A DNA stretch of 64,000 nucleotides from Microglena sp. YARC. Taxonomy: Eukaryota; Chlorophyta; Chlorophyceae; Chlamydomonadales; Chlamydomonadaceae. Under the pieces are notes generated by a model. It saw only the letters and a list, made by a program, of their open reading frames with translations, made no database searches and had not been told where the DNA came from. Location of the stretch: NCBI GenBank assembly GCA_022414725.1, contig CM039462.1:124374709-124438708 (forward strand), in the 5' to 3' direction. Each line of letters begins with the position of its first letter. Positions within the stretch are counted from its first letter, which is position 1. Of this stretch, positions 41,123 to 53,565 are shown piece after piece. The position numbers and the translations under genes were made by a program.

Positions 41123-41514
41123 ATGATGCGGGAAAAAAAAAATTGAAGGGAAAATCGAAGGATGAGAAGACATTACAAACCAAGAATGAAAATAACCCCT
41201 CTCTCGCAGACCAGGTTATCGTAAGAAGGATTGTAGCCACGATGTTCTTTAATATATCCCAATTTATAGACCTCACTACTGAGTACGCTGATTATGTGCA
41301 CTCGGAAGAGGATGTGGTAAGGGATATGGTATTAGAGATATTCTCTCGCATCTGCCCATCGTCGCAAGCGACGACTCGGATGATGAAACGTTACACTCTC
41401 TATCGGACACAACTCAGGTTGGTGTCGGAGGAAAGAGGAAGCGCGTATAAAATCTATCTCTTCATGTTTTCATTTTTTTCTCGAGCGAATCGATACGCGC
41501 CTGCATACACTTGA
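41123..41514 (+). CDS. Unknown small protein, start after poly-A frameshift
   Basis: The likely ATG (41123, MMREKKK) is followed by ten A bases that leave the frame one base short; after it the frame runs KSKDEKTLQTKNENNPS, then VIVRRIVATMFFNISQFIDL. The last 20 codons overlap the 3' end of the S74 fibre gene on the other strand, so the true end may be earlier. Not recognised. Confidence 0.4.
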
Positions 41515-44500
41515 CACACCCGTAGAGAGCCGCGATAAGCTGGTCGTTGTTCAATGCAAGACAGTCGTCCATCCCAAACATGCTCTGGGTGGACACAGCC
41601 TTAGGGAAAACCGCCTGGACCTCCTGAGCGATCCACCCAAGCTTTGAGCGGTCGTTACCGACCTGATCGGGCGTGTACACGTCCTTACGCCAAGAAAATC
41701 GACGCAAAGGGACTTCGCGGACGATCTCATAGCACCGCTCGAGGTCGGCGTTGCATATGTTCTCCTTTATACGGCGGTCAGATGTAACAGTCCAGGTGCT
41801 AGAAGAGGGCTTTGCCGCACTGTCGCGCACGAGCTGTAACGAAAACGCAGGCTCGGTCCCTAGCAACGTCTCCCCCCACCCCCAGTCGCCCAGGAGACTC
41901 ATAGAACCGGACAAAGCGACCGCCGAGGTGGCCTGGAGTGGATACCCCTACCCAAGACGCGTGGACAGGAGACAGGTATCGTGTCGAAGCGACAAGAAAG
42001 AATGACTCGAGGGTTCACCGAACAATCGAACCTGCCCCACTCTAGCAGACACGCGAGTCTCCGTCTCCGAAGAGGACACGCGAACGCGGGTCAGCACAAT
42101 TCGAAACCGGGAGGACGGCAACGAGGGGGGGACCGAGGTCACGGTTATCACCGCGCCTGTAACGGGGTATGGGGTAGTCGCGTAAGTGGTGTCGACAACT
42201 TGCCAGCTCTCCCCATCAGAGGACCGCCCAAGTACCACGAAACACCGCGGCTGCCCCGTATGAGTGGAGATGATCGGAGAAATCGAGTATGCACCAGCGT
42301 GATCGGTCCGGAAGCACGATGTCCACCCACTCCCCTGTGAAGGCTAATGCACCAGTAGTGGTAACGAACCCGACATCGGAAGAGGAGAGACCGTTAACAG
42401 CCTCGAAAGACAGAGACGAAACCCAACGTGTTTCGCTATACAACCCCAACAAGTTCAACTTATCAAATACGCACGCAATATGCGATGACGACGACGACGA
42501 GGCAGAGACTGTATACGACCCGTTCCCGTACGCAAGATTGCTCAATGTCGATGCTGAGGCGGGTGGTAACGCTACTGGCGGCCACTCCAATCTGTTAGCA
42601 GTTATAGAAGACAATGCTAACGCGTTATTGCTACTACTACTACTTCTTGCTCCCAGTGATACGACGCCACCGTGTTCCGAAAGGACACTCATGAGGCCCT
42701 TCGGGCTGGAGGAGTAGAGGCTCGCGCCTTTCACATCAGATACGCGGAGACTAAGGTTACCTCCGTCCATGAGGTTGCTCAGCGTCACACTGCATTCGGC
42801 AGGGGTCGCAAATAAAACGCACGCGTCCTCAAACGCTCGAATGGTGGGGTTGGTCAGGTACGTAAGCCCTATAGAGTTGTTGCTAGCGAACGATGCCATA
42901 GGGTACAACGTCTCGTTCACAACGTTAGAGGTGTACGCGGCAACCACTGATGTTTCGTGCGCAAGGTTCGACGGAAAAAAAACGACGGTGTCAAATTGGC
43001 AAACAAAAAATTAGAGGACGCGAGACTTGTGTTCGAGGCCCAATGCGAATGGTTGCTAGCGAAAGACGCCTGTGGCACTGTCACCCCGAACAAGGTGTTG
43101 GAACAAGTAAAGGACACGTTGCTCGCTAACAATGCAGTTGGTGCAATGACAGGAAACAGGAGGTTCGAACAACAATAGCGATGTTGTAGGCGGAACCACC
43201 CGCGTTGCTCCCGAACACGGCATCCGGGTGCGTTTTAAGATAGACATGGTTGGAGGTTCCGCATGCGGTGTTGCTACCGAACACGGCGTCAGGGTGCGTT
43301 TTGAGATTGACCTGGTTGGAGGTGGCCCATACAGCATTGCTACCGAACACGGCGTCAGGGTGCGTTTTGAGATAGACATGGTTGGAGGAGGCCCATGCGG
43401 TATTGCTACCGAACACGGCGTCAGGGTGCGTTTTGAGATAGACATGGTTGGAGGAGGCCCATGCGGCATTCCTCCCGAACACGGCATTTGAATGCGTGTT
43501 TAGGTATATAAGGTTAGATGTTGCCCTTGAGGCATTGCTAGCGAATATCGCGTCCGGCTGTACATTGATATATACCAGGTTGGAGGCTGCACATGCGGTA
43601 TTGCTCCGGAACACGGCATTTGAATGCGTGTTTAGGTATACAAGGTTAGATGTTGCCCTTGAGGCATTGCTAGCGAATATCGCGTCCGGCTGTACATTGA
43701 TATATACCAGGTTGGAGGAGGCCCATGCGGTATTGCTCCCAAACACGGCATTCGAATGCGTGCTTAGGTACACAATTTAGATTTGCCCTTTGAGGCATTT
43801 CGATTGCTAGCACGAATATGCGTCCGCACATTGATTTGACATACCAGGTTGCGAGGCGGCACATTTGCGGTATTGCTCAAACACGGACATTCGAATGCGT
43901 GCTTAGGTACACAAGGTTAGATGTTGCCCTTGAGGCATTGCTAGCGAATATCGCGTCCGGTTGCACATTGATATATAACAGGTTGGAGGCGGCACATGCG
44001 GTATTGCTCCCGAACACGGCATTCGAATGCGTGCTTAGGTACACAAGGTTAGATGTTGCCCTTGAGGCATTGCTAGCGAATATCGCGTCCGGTTGCACAT
44101 TGATATATAACAGGTTGGAGGCAGCACATGCGGTATTGCTCCCAAAAACGGCATTCGAATGCGTGCTTAGGTACACAAGGTTCGATGTTGCCCTGGCGAC
44201 ATTGCTCCCGAATATTGCATTCGAATGCGAGCTTAGGTACACAAGGTTCAATGTCGCCTTGGCGACATTGCTGGCGTATACGGACATGGGGTAAGCGTCT
44301 CGATACATCATCATGTTGGACGCGACCGAATACGTTAAGTTGCTGGCGTACACCGAAGTGTTGCTCGCGAACAACGAGGTAGGATACGCTCCTGCGTACA
44401 CCAAATTGGACGCTGAGCAGGCAGTGTTGTGCTCGCCGTCAAGAAACGTTTGCTAGCAAAACAACGAGGTAGGATACGCTCCAGCGTACACCAAAATTGG

Positions 44501-45942
44501 ACGCTGAGCAGGCCAGTGTTGCTCGCAAACAACGCCAGTAGGATACGCGCCCCGAACACAATTGGACGCTGAGCAGGCAGTGTTGCTCGCAAACAACGCA
44601 GTAGGATACGATCTGCGTACACCAAATTGGACGCTGAGCAGGCAGTGTTTGCTCGCAACAACGCATAGGATACGCGCCCACGAACCAAGTTGGACGCAGC
44701 GAATGACGCATTCATTGCCGCTATAACAGCAGGGGCCGTGGATTTGTGCAATAGGTTGCTTGTGCTCGCGCAAACATTGCTTGTGTTTCACGCAAAGGTT
44801 GCTCGTATACACAGCGATTAAGTGAGTTGGTACCCATGACAAGTTGCTGGGCAAAATAGGTGTCGATACTGACCACATGAACGGTGTTTTGATGTCCGTA
44901 TGCGAGGTTGCTCGCGAACGTGCTTCGCATGTCCAAGTGCCCGTATGCGAGATTGGAAGCAGCGACGCCTCCTTAGAGAGCGGTCCTCCACTGCGACTAG
45001 ACGAAATCTCTACTGGAAGGGTCGAAGGATCATTAACTCATCAAACCCGGCGTTGGATGTGTCAATTGCAGTCTGAAGCTTGCTAGAGCAAACATTGGCT
45101 GGCGAACCTAACATCCGACAATAAGCTTCCAATAGACAACATTCGAGACATCGCTGCTGTGCGCGCTATCCAGTTAGAGGCAAAAGTCGGCCCTCGTCCC
45201 TGTTGTGTAACGCCACCATGGTTTTGACGAGTACACGCAAGATGAGTGAACGCTACTCACTCACGCCCACTCGACGAATGAAGCGGGGGTTTGTGTCCGG
45301 CTTGCCGGCATGCGCTGGGGCCAGTGACAAGACCTAGGTACCGCGTGTACGCCGAAGAATGCGGAGGTGCGCTACCAATGCCAGGCTTGGAACTACCTGC
45401 ACTCCTGCCTTAATAACATGTACGCCGACCCCGTTGGGAGGAGGATAACGAACGAAGATGCCCCCTCGACACGGGAGATTCGACATCGGTGGAGGATAGA
45501 ATGGACGGCGTTGAAGTTCGCAATGTTCGACGCGTACGCGCCGGCGTTGCTGCTGAAAGCCGGTGCTTCCTGATGTATGATGTCGATAAAGGCCGTTGCT
45601 TCGCAAAATTGGCGTAAGAAATAACGCGAGAATCGGCCGTATTGATGCGGTTTACGGTCCTTCCTGAGCGTAACAATGGCATGGTAGCTAGCCGCGATCG
45701 TAAACCCGACGTACGGCTTCCGCAGTATGCTGCGCCGCGTCTGTGGCGGCGGTTTTGATACGTGAAGTCATGTCAATCTGACAATACCTGGCCGTGGTTT
45801 CGGTGGCTACGGGCAGGTTGGAGTACGCGAAGTGCACTGAAGGTGTCTCTGTTGTCGATGTCGCTGTATAGATGCCAACTCCACCCTGCCCTCCATCCTC
45901 ATTCGGTTCCAAGCAAAGAAATAATTGGACACTTGAAGACAT
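41462..45942 (-). pseudogene. Giant-virus fibre/adhesin with ASN repeats, discoidin-like domain and S74 chaperone (many indels)
   Basis: Starts MSSSVQLFLCLEPNED (45942). Then a long stretch of short repeats ending in ASN or TSN (YASNIANFN; SNLVYLSTHSNAVFGSN). Next a module with GEWVDIVLPDRSRW, VLGRSSDGESWQVVD and VRLFGE, like discoidin (F5/8-type) carbohydrate-binding folds. The end is TWTVTSDRRIKENICN ... SKLGWIAQEVQAVFPKAV, the peptidase S74 intramolecular chaperone that trims and trimerises viral fibres, with a coiled-coil tail (ARIDSLEKKMK). The frame breaks many times between 42950 and 45900, and a TAG lies at 41945. The scattered indels suggest poor sequence as much as decay. Confidence 0.75.
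43200..44290. repeat. Tandem repeats in the fibre gene
   Basis: Two periods. Between 43200 and 43480 a unit of about 63 bp (TTTTGAGATAGACATGGTTG type) and between 43490 and 44200 a unit of about 126 bp encoding TSNLVYLSTHSNAVF and NLLYINVQPDAIFASN. The copy at 43770-43900 has the same unit with many one-base changes, unlike its clean neighbours. Confidence 0.8.
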
Positions 45943-47687
45943 GTTGGTGTTTGTTTGCGATGAGTTGCTTTGAGCTCATTGGTACTGCGGTCAAGCATGG
46001 GCAGATGCCTTGGGGTATGATGCAGAAGGAATGTTCTTTGAAGTTCGCTCACAAGATTAGAATATTGAGTGGCGGAATATAGAGCCTGCGACAAACAGGT
46101 CTCGCACCATCGCGAGGCTTAGCCTATGTCTACGCCTTCATCATACCCCCCGTTAATGCGATGTCGTATCAGATTCGAGTTAGTTACCACATCGAGCACA
46201 AGTCGTTCGATCCCGCTGCGGTACAGTCGCGATCATTGTTTGCTGAGTGAACGGTAACCGATGTAGAGTGCGGTCGCCCAGCTGGGAGGGATGCTCGAGG
46301 ACGGCATTGTGTGGGTGTGCACGAGTTCTCGTAACCTTTGTCCCCGAATCAATGTCCTGGCGGTCCCATGCGACCGCCGTACTGTTAGTTGCGGAACCGT
46401 AAAGCCGACGGGGTGTTGGGGTAAGGGTGGGTCGGTCCCTGGTGGGGGTAGTCGAATCCAGGAACGCGATTCGATTGTCGTCTGATGTTATCCTCGTCAT
46501 CTACGAGCGTTAACTTTCCGTATTTGAGCGACTACTTACAATACACGCGGTAAACACCGTGCGATAGAATATCCCGAGGGCCCTCGAATGGGATTAATTG
46601 TGAGGGAGCAGTGCTGTTCGTCAAAGACGCGCATGCCGGACCTTCGGCTATTGTCATTGCTATCCGCGTACGCGATCTCGATCGTTTTGGGGTAGCCGCT
46701 GGCAACGTTTCCTTCACATGCCGACGAGTGTGGCAACAACGTTGGTGCACTACGTGCTTGTAGTCCGTATGCTGGAAACACCGTTCATCCAATGTCCCCA
46801 TTGCAGATTGGACCAGCAGGGAGTCCAACATGGTTTTAGAAACGTGTTCGATGCTTGTAAAACTGCAAAGAATGAACAAGGACATCAATCATTTCAATTC
46901 ATCATACATTTGATTTCAAATTAAAGGGTCAAAGAGACGAAGCTTTGGGGGATGTGTGCAATAAAAAAAATGCATACCCAAACACAAAAGAGTGGCGGAT
47001 ACGGAAGTTACTGAAGATCCTCAAAAGTTGTAGCCAAGGCCAAAGCCCACTCTGACGTAAATTTATGAAGCTCACTTGCGTCGTCTCATAACGGAAACTG
47101 GATTGTTATCATCGTGAATCTCCTAATCGTATCGGTTGTGCGTACTCATGATCGGGTTCCTTGTGAATCACGCAATATTTACCTGTTACAACGTTACAAT
47201 TCCAAGTTTCAGTAAGAAAACTCTTGAATTACAGAAAGATGTTGCCCGCAGACAAGGAGCGATCTTCTTCGTAGCAAATCAAAGGATGACTATAGTATCA
47301 CGCAATCGACATCGGAGCACATCTCCTAAAACATAACATGACAAGCTGAAACAAGTCTCTACAAACACTCACAACGAGTATCGAGCCAATGTAATGATCC
47401 CACTCGCACGCTTGAAAGCTAGTCGGACGATTGATTTGACGAAAACATCCTATCTCGTACATACAATTATGTCAAGACGGACGTTTTCCCAGAGGCAACC
47501 GGACTCTTTCCCCGTCCCCAGCCTTAATTACGTGTTTTCAACTCGCGACAAGGCGAATTTTAAGAAGTAAGTCTCCCCAGGAAAGATAGTGGTTGATAAT
47601 TGCAGGAGTTCCACATTTTATTAGCAGGTGTTCCCCTTGCGCGCGACATCCAACATCAAACGTTATTTCCAACACAACTAATTATTT
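45943..47687. other. No confident gene; possible broken coding remnants
   Basis: 46180-46930 has overlapping short minus-strand ORFs (for example one with PIRGPSGYSIARC) and a composition like the fibre gene, but no continuous frame or family motif. 46931-47687 is AT-richer and shows nothing I can support. Confidence 0.3.
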
Positions 47688-47981
47688 TTATTCAACGGAT
47701 TGATTGTTCCACTGCTCACTTGTTGTTGTACCTCTACCTGGTATGATGTATCGAAGGTGATTCGTTGTTGGCCATAACACGTTCAATGCAAATACCGCCA
47801 TTACAGGTAATATCAAATTGATGAAGAAACCGACGAATGGGGGGACAAGTACACTCGTGATAATCGAAATTCCGAAACGAACATATTCGATGCGTGCTGA
47901 AACACATACGACTAGCGGTTGTAAGGAAATACACATATTAGAAGGAGAAGAAACCTGCATTATATCCAAAGTATCCTGCAT
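47688..47981 (-). CDS. Short hydrophobic ORF, doubtful
   Basis: 97 codons next to the assembly gap. One long hydrophobic stretch (VPPFVGFFINLILPVMAVFAL) suggests a membrane protein or a fragment of one. No homologue recognised; could be chance. Confidence 0.25.
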   Translation of the reverse strand: MQDTLDIMQVSSPSNMCISLQPLVVCVSARIEYVRFGISIITSVLVPPFVGFFINLILPVMAVFALNVLWPTTNHLRYIIPGRGTTTSEQWNNQSVE

Positions 47982-48000
47982 TAGATCGCAAAGTACGCTC

Positions 48001-49000
48001 NNNNNNNNNNNNNNNNNNNNNNNNNNNNNNNNNNNNNNNNNNNNNNNNNNNNNNNNNNNNNNNNNNNNNNNNNNNNNNNNNNNNNNNNNNNNNNNNNNNN
48101 NNNNNNNNNNNNNNNNNNNNNNNNNNNNNNNNNNNNNNNNNNNNNNNNNNNNNNNNNNNNNNNNNNNNNNNNNNNNNNNNNNNNNNNNNNNNNNNNNNNN
48201 NNNNNNNNNNNNNNNNNNNNNNNNNNNNNNNNNNNNNNNNNNNNNNNNNNNNNNNNNNNNNNNNNNNNNNNNNNNNNNNNNNNNNNNNNNNNNNNNNNNN
48301 NNNNNNNNNNNNNNNNNNNNNNNNNNNNNNNNNNNNNNNNNNNNNNNNNNNNNNNNNNNNNNNNNNNNNNNNNNNNNNNNNNNNNNNNNNNNNNNNNNNN
48401 NNNNNNNNNNNNNNNNNNNNNNNNNNNNNNNNNNNNNNNNNNNNNNNNNNNNNNNNNNNNNNNNNNNNNNNNNNNNNNNNNNNNNNNNNNNNNNNNNNNN
48501 NNNNNNNNNNNNNNNNNNNNNNNNNNNNNNNNNNNNNNNNNNNNNNNNNNNNNNNNNNNNNNNNNNNNNNNNNNNNNNNNNNNNNNNNNNNNNNNNNNNN
48601 NNNNNNNNNNNNNNNNNNNNNNNNNNNNNNNNNNNNNNNNNNNNNNNNNNNNNNNNNNNNNNNNNNNNNNNNNNNNNNNNNNNNNNNNNNNNNNNNNNNN
48701 NNNNNNNNNNNNNNNNNNNNNNNNNNNNNNNNNNNNNNNNNNNNNNNNNNNNNNNNNNNNNNNNNNNNNNNNNNNNNNNNNNNNNNNNNNNNNNNNNNNN
48801 NNNNNNNNNNNNNNNNNNNNNNNNNNNNNNNNNNNNNNNNNNNNNNNNNNNNNNNNNNNNNNNNNNNNNNNNNNNNNNNNNNNNNNNNNNNNNNNNNNNN
48901 NNNNNNNNNNNNNNNNNNNNNNNNNNNNNNNNNNNNNNNNNNNNNNNNNNNNNNNNNNNNNNNNNNNNNNNNNNNNNNNNNNNNNNNNNNNNNNNNNNNN
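48001..49000. other. Assembly gap (1,000 N)
   Basis: Exactly 1,000 undetermined bases, the usual placeholder for a scaffold join of unknown length. Any ORF drawn through it is an artefact. 49001-49859 on its right shows an R3 repeat copy (about 49196-49330) and no gene I can support. Confidence 0.99.
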
Positions 49001-49859
49001 AAGAGAGAAGATGTGTTGACTGTCTCCTCTCCTTACTACATCAATCAGTCCCGTTTGATCAACCGATGCATAAGAAACAATGGTAATAAACTCCGAGATT
49101 CAAATCATGATTCGACTACACCGGTTTTGTACGGAACCAGGCCGTTTCAATAGGTTTGGCAATCAAAAAATCATGCAATGTAGATACAATCAGTGAACAG
49201 TAAAATGAAACAAATATCAAGATGGAAATCAAATTACGTAATCCGCCGTTATAAAATTGGCGTTTAAGAAATGGTTCTGACTTGGGTGTGTTAAAAACTT
49301 CTGTGCTTATTTACGAACATCAGTCGCTCTCAACGCGGAATAGAAGGACGACTCTTACATCCGAAGAGTTCGTCGCGGTTTAACGTCTGACAAAAAGAAC
49401 GGAACGCTTTGATGAATGGGATCGATTAGTGAGCGGCGCGCTCCGCATGAACGCCTCGTAAGTACAGAAAAGTAACAAAATGCAACGAGAAAGTATCGTC
49501 TTTGCTGGTAAGGCGGTGAAAAAACTTCAAAGCCCCTCGAAATCTTGTATCGTAGGAGCAAATGTCATGGTAGTTTGAACTCATGGAGAAGAGACTAAGA
49601 GATGACGAAAAACGCAGGTCTGCTGCGAAGACACGTGTTCCACACGCGCATGCTAAAAAAGAGTGTAAAGCATTTCAGAACCACGCGATACAGATACACG
49701 CGAATCTATCCGCGAACTGTGTACATATACAATGCGCCGAACAAAACCAAATTCCACGCCCTTGTACAGACAGTTTTCGGATAAGAAGTCCGCTATTATG
49801 TTTTTGTGAACGCATAAACCCTAATATCCTATTCCAAAACCTGCAAATCATTATTCTCA

Positions 49860-51120
49860 ATGAGTTTCCTGCCGACTAACATACCTGAAGATGTCTGGAG
49901 ATCATTCTCCACAATGCGATTAAATCTCAGAAATTGCTGGCAATTGCTACTTCTTCAAAAGAAGTGGGCTCGTTTGCAAAACGTGAGCTATCGTCGCGCT
50001 CCGGTGTGTCCACGATTGGATTATATCGGAGAAACCGGAGTAAGCGACCTCAGAACTCGCCCAGGACTAACCGCTCTCAAGAGCCTTAAAGCTTCTTTCA
50101 ACAGAGTGGTAGATCCTGACATGCCGCTTGTCTGGACTAACCGCTCTTCAAGAGCTTAACGTCGCTTCGCACCAAGAGTGGGTAGACCTGACATCCGCTG
50201 TCCGGACTATAACCGCTCTTACGGGCGCTGTGACGTCTCTTCCACAGAGTGGTAATCTGACATCCGCTTCCCGGACTTTAGCCGGGTCTCAACGGAGCCT
50301 TAGACGTCTCTTCCAACTAGTGGTAAGACCTGACACACTGTCCGGACTACCTAAACCGCTCTCAATGGGGCCTTAACGTCTCTTTCACGGAGTGGTAAGA
50401 CTGACACCACTTGTCCGGCACTAACCCATCTCAAGGCCTTAATTAACGTCTATTTCAACAGAGTGGTAGACCTGACACGCTTCGCTTTTCCGGACTCACT
50501 TCACTCTCAAGAGCCTTACGTCTCTTCCAACATAGTGGTAGACGCTGACACCGGGTTGTGTCCGGACTAACCGCTATCACGGATATTCAAATTCTTCTTT
50601 TCAAACAGAGTGGTAGACCTGACACCGTTGTCCGGACTAACCGCTATCACGGATATATCAATTCTATGGCAACAGAGTAGTGGACTGACACCGCTGTCCG
50701 GACTTACCGCTCTCTCACGGATATTTTCAATTCTATGGCAACAGAGTAAGTGGCTCTGACACCGCTGTCCGGACTAACGCTCTATCAAGGGCCTTAAACG
50801 TCTCTTGGCAACAGAGTGGTAGACTGACACCGCTGTCGGACTAACCGCTCTTAACGGCTTTGACGTCTCTTTCAACAGCGTGGTAGACCTGAACACCGCT
50901 GTCCGGACTAACCGCTCTCAAGAGCCTTACGTCGCTCGCACCAGAATGGCTAGACCTGACACGCTGTCCCCGACTAACCTCTCTCAAGAGCCTTAACGTC
51001 TCTTCCCAAAACAGCTTGGTAGACCTGTCAAGCTGTCCGGACTAACCTGCTATCAATAGCCTAAAGTCTATTTCAAACATACAATAGTGGTACACTCGGA
51101 CCAAGGGAATTACTACACTA
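49860..51120 (+). pseudogene. F-box/leucine-rich-repeat gene, plus strand (many indels)
   Basis: Starts MSFLPTNIPEDVWRSFST, an F-box-like motif, then WARLQNVSYRRAPVCPRLD. From about 50040 the DNA is a tandem 66-70 bp repeat (CTGTCCGGACTAACCGCTCT) whose ideal translation is an LRR of the form LSGLTALKSLN-SFNRVVDLTP. Almost every unit carries an indel, so no long frame survives. It is a different subfamily from the minus-strand LRR genes at 54918-59214. Unit-by-unit indels next to the gap could be low-accuracy sequence. Confidence 0.65.
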
Positions 51121-51196
51121 CGCTCGACACTGGCGTTATCTAAAGAACTGTCAGCTTGTAATCAATTTTCCAGTTTGCAATATTTCTTGGACTCGC

Positions 51197-51285
51197 AAGA
51201 ATTTTTAACGCCAATTTTTCTAACGGCGATGTCGTACATTTATGTTCCTCTGATATATGTTTCATTTTACTGTTCTGGCCGACTG
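51197..51285. repeat. R3 repeat copy
   Basis: Matches 16390-16474 including TTAACGCCAAT and CTGATATATGTTTCATTTTA; ends CGACTG before TA. Confidence 0.6.
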
Positions 51286-51286
51286 T

Positions 51287-53270
51287 AGAATGCGTCGCTC
51301 TGTTCATCATTGCGACGAGATATGGTGCGTCCAATTTTGACTTTTTCTACCAATATTTTTTCCGTAGCATCCAATTCGTTGTACATCGCTTCCAACACGC
51401 CTCCTGGTTGGTGTTCGAGAACGCGGGCGGTCCTTTGTCGTTCGACGCGCCCGATGCAGACGCCTTTATTTTCAGAGGGCTGTGACGAGGAGTGGGCGAA
51501 GTACTCTGCGTGAAGGCTCTTCGCGAAGTCCTGCAGCGCACGAACGCGGTGGCGGATGATGGCATTGCTTGTCTTCAGGGATGAAATACCCGCCTGGGAT
51601 CGCGATGTAGGTGGTGTACGCTTGGGTAAATGGGGCGTGCGCTCCCTGCTTGCGTACGGCGTCGAGCGCGGCGTTTTCCAGTGAGGCGAGAGGGTGGCGG
51701 CGTGGGCGTGGGCGAAGAAGGCTTGGGTGTCTGGGTCAGAGTCGGCGTTAATCATGCCATATTTTTCGACCGCGAGACGGCGGCTGCGCCCAAGAGCACG
51801 ACGAGGTGAAGCACATGATCGATTTGGGTGCGTGGGCATGTTGTCGATCGCGCGGAACTCGATGCCGACGAGTTCCTTCCCCCACCCGCCTTCGCGTCAA
51901 TAAGGCGCGTTCCGCGACACCTTGACTTCGGCGTCCCCTCCTGCACGAACCGGAGTTCCAGTGTGTTGCTCGGACGCGGAGCCCAGAGGGCACCCAACCC
52001 TTCTTCAGGGACATGTCTAAAGAGTTGCAGAGCCTGCTGCGGATGTCGGCCCCCGTCCTGGCCATCTGGACTCTTATGTAATGGGATATTCTCACGTGTA
52101 ATTAGGGTAATAATAACCACGTTCCGCATAGTGTGAGCCAATGCATGCTGTGAACGGGACCTTTTTGCCATCGATCCACACGAATAGCTTGGACATGTCG
52201 TCGCGCTGCATGCGTGCCCCGCGTCTTGCAGCATGTCCGACTCGTTTCGAACCACATGACTGGAACCCGGTAATCGAATCGACGTCCGGCCCGGCGATGT
52301 ACTTCACGGCTGTGTGGTGCCCGTATCCGGCAAAGTTACTGGTGCCCGCGCGCATGCTGGCGGGTTGTGCGTGTTCTTGTCGTCGCAAGGGCGCGGGGGT
52401 CCCCGAGAAAAGACTCATGAGAGCAATGGCTCAATTCCGTCTGCAGCAGATGGCCCCAGGTACGCGTGCTGCAGTTGCAGCAGCTTTGTACCTCGCGCAA
52501 GGGTCATGTCTACATTGCGATCGTGCGGGAGCGTCACCCAGACGTGGAAGCTGCCTCGTATATGCGTCACCTGTGGGGTAATTCTGCCGTCTCACGGAAA
52601 TATCTGCGCGCCGGTGGATTCCTCCTCGTTCGCGCGTGCCAGGACCGCTGCTTCGGCGTCGTGCAGCTGTCTCGCCACGCCGGCAAACGGTCGCGTTTTT
52701 GTGCTTTGTGCTGCGAGTCTCCAGGAATGGGCCGTCCACGTCGTAGTTTTGTTTATTTTTGATTGTTGTTGTTTCTTGTTTTTGTTGTTGGGATTTCTTC
52801 AATACCTTGACTGCGCGGAGCGCGCACAGGCTGCGCAGTGTGTCCTCATCGGACAGCGGTGTGCTAGGTTTGCTTTTCGTTCGGGATCACCGTGATCGAA
52901 TAGATGTCATCATAGCAGCAGGTGACTAACAGTGTGTCCCACTGTAAATGCTCGGTCTGTACGGTATCCTTGCCTTGCTTCGCATGAAAGGTTTTAATCG
53001 ACAATGACCTGGACGCGTTAGACTTTGCTTTTTCGGAGTCCAAGAAAAGCCCGTCCAGTCCTGCGATGTGCTGCAGGTGCTCGCGGATCGCCTTTGTGTC
53101 CAGGTCGACGCCTGCGGGTGCGCGCGACAGGCGGACACGCTCTCATCGTTTTTTTCTATCGAAGAGTAAATACGACCCGCCGTACTCGGGGAGGACCTTT
53201 GACGGAAGGAGCGTTTGCGCACGCAGGAAAGAAGATAGAGAGACGTTGAACTCGTGCTCAACACGAGTCC
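51287..53270 (-). pseudogene. GC-rich broken ORF cluster, unrecognised
   Basis: Several minus-strand ORFs in different frames appear to be pieces of one gene of about 650 codons: 53270-52930 (frame with PEYGGSYLLFDRK and LDTKAIREHLQHIAGLDG), 52420-52090 (DMSKLFVWIDGKKVPFTA) and 51839-51290 (QDFAKSLHAEYFAHSS; YNELDATEKILVEKVKIG). GC content is well above the flanks, as for the MscS gene, so it may be host-derived or captured. Stops and shifts are too many to give a single product. I do not recognise the family. Confidence 0.35.
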
Positions 53271-53282
53271 CACTGCATTATT

Positions 53283-53466
53283 ATGTATTGTTATACACTC
53301 GACAAGGGAATTATGTTACGTAATAATCCTCCAAAGTCCTTTGTATGTGTTTATAATTCTACACTTCGATCGACACTGCGTTCTGTAAGAACTGTCAGTT
53401 GTAATTTATTTGGCCTCTCAAAAATTCCGGGGCGGATTGGGTACATTGTGGATGTTAATGTCTGCA
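53283..53466 (+). repeat. Inverted repeat pair, left arm (right arm 54262-54490)
   Basis: About 180 bases (ACACTCGACAAGGGAATTAT ... CCGGGGCGGATTGGGTACAT) present in reverse at 54262-54490 with a few insertions; a third, partial direct copy is at 51085-51190. Arms enclose about 800 bases. Confidence 0.65.
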
Positions 53467-53470
53467 TTTA

Positions 53471-53565
53471 CAGTCGACATTCGGAAATACTAAAATGAAA
53501 CATGAACCGCCTCGTAGAAATAGTACTTTCGAGAGTGCCAGTACCATTTTACTGTTCGCCGACTG
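53471..53565. mobile_element. 95-bp mini-MITE with CAGTCG ends and TA duplication
   Basis: CAGTCGACATTCGGAAATAC at the left and, read inwards from the right, CAGTCGGCGAACAGTAAAAT. TA on both sides (53469-53470, 53566-53567). No coding capacity. Same terminus as the R3 family and the pair at 24050/26376. Confidence 0.6.

Noticed and set aside
47818..49086. 422-codon ORF across the gap
   Set aside because: Made almost entirely of N; an artefact.
49583..49879. 98-codon ORF right of the gap
   Set aside because: No ordered composition and no motif; ends inside the F-box/LRR gene start.
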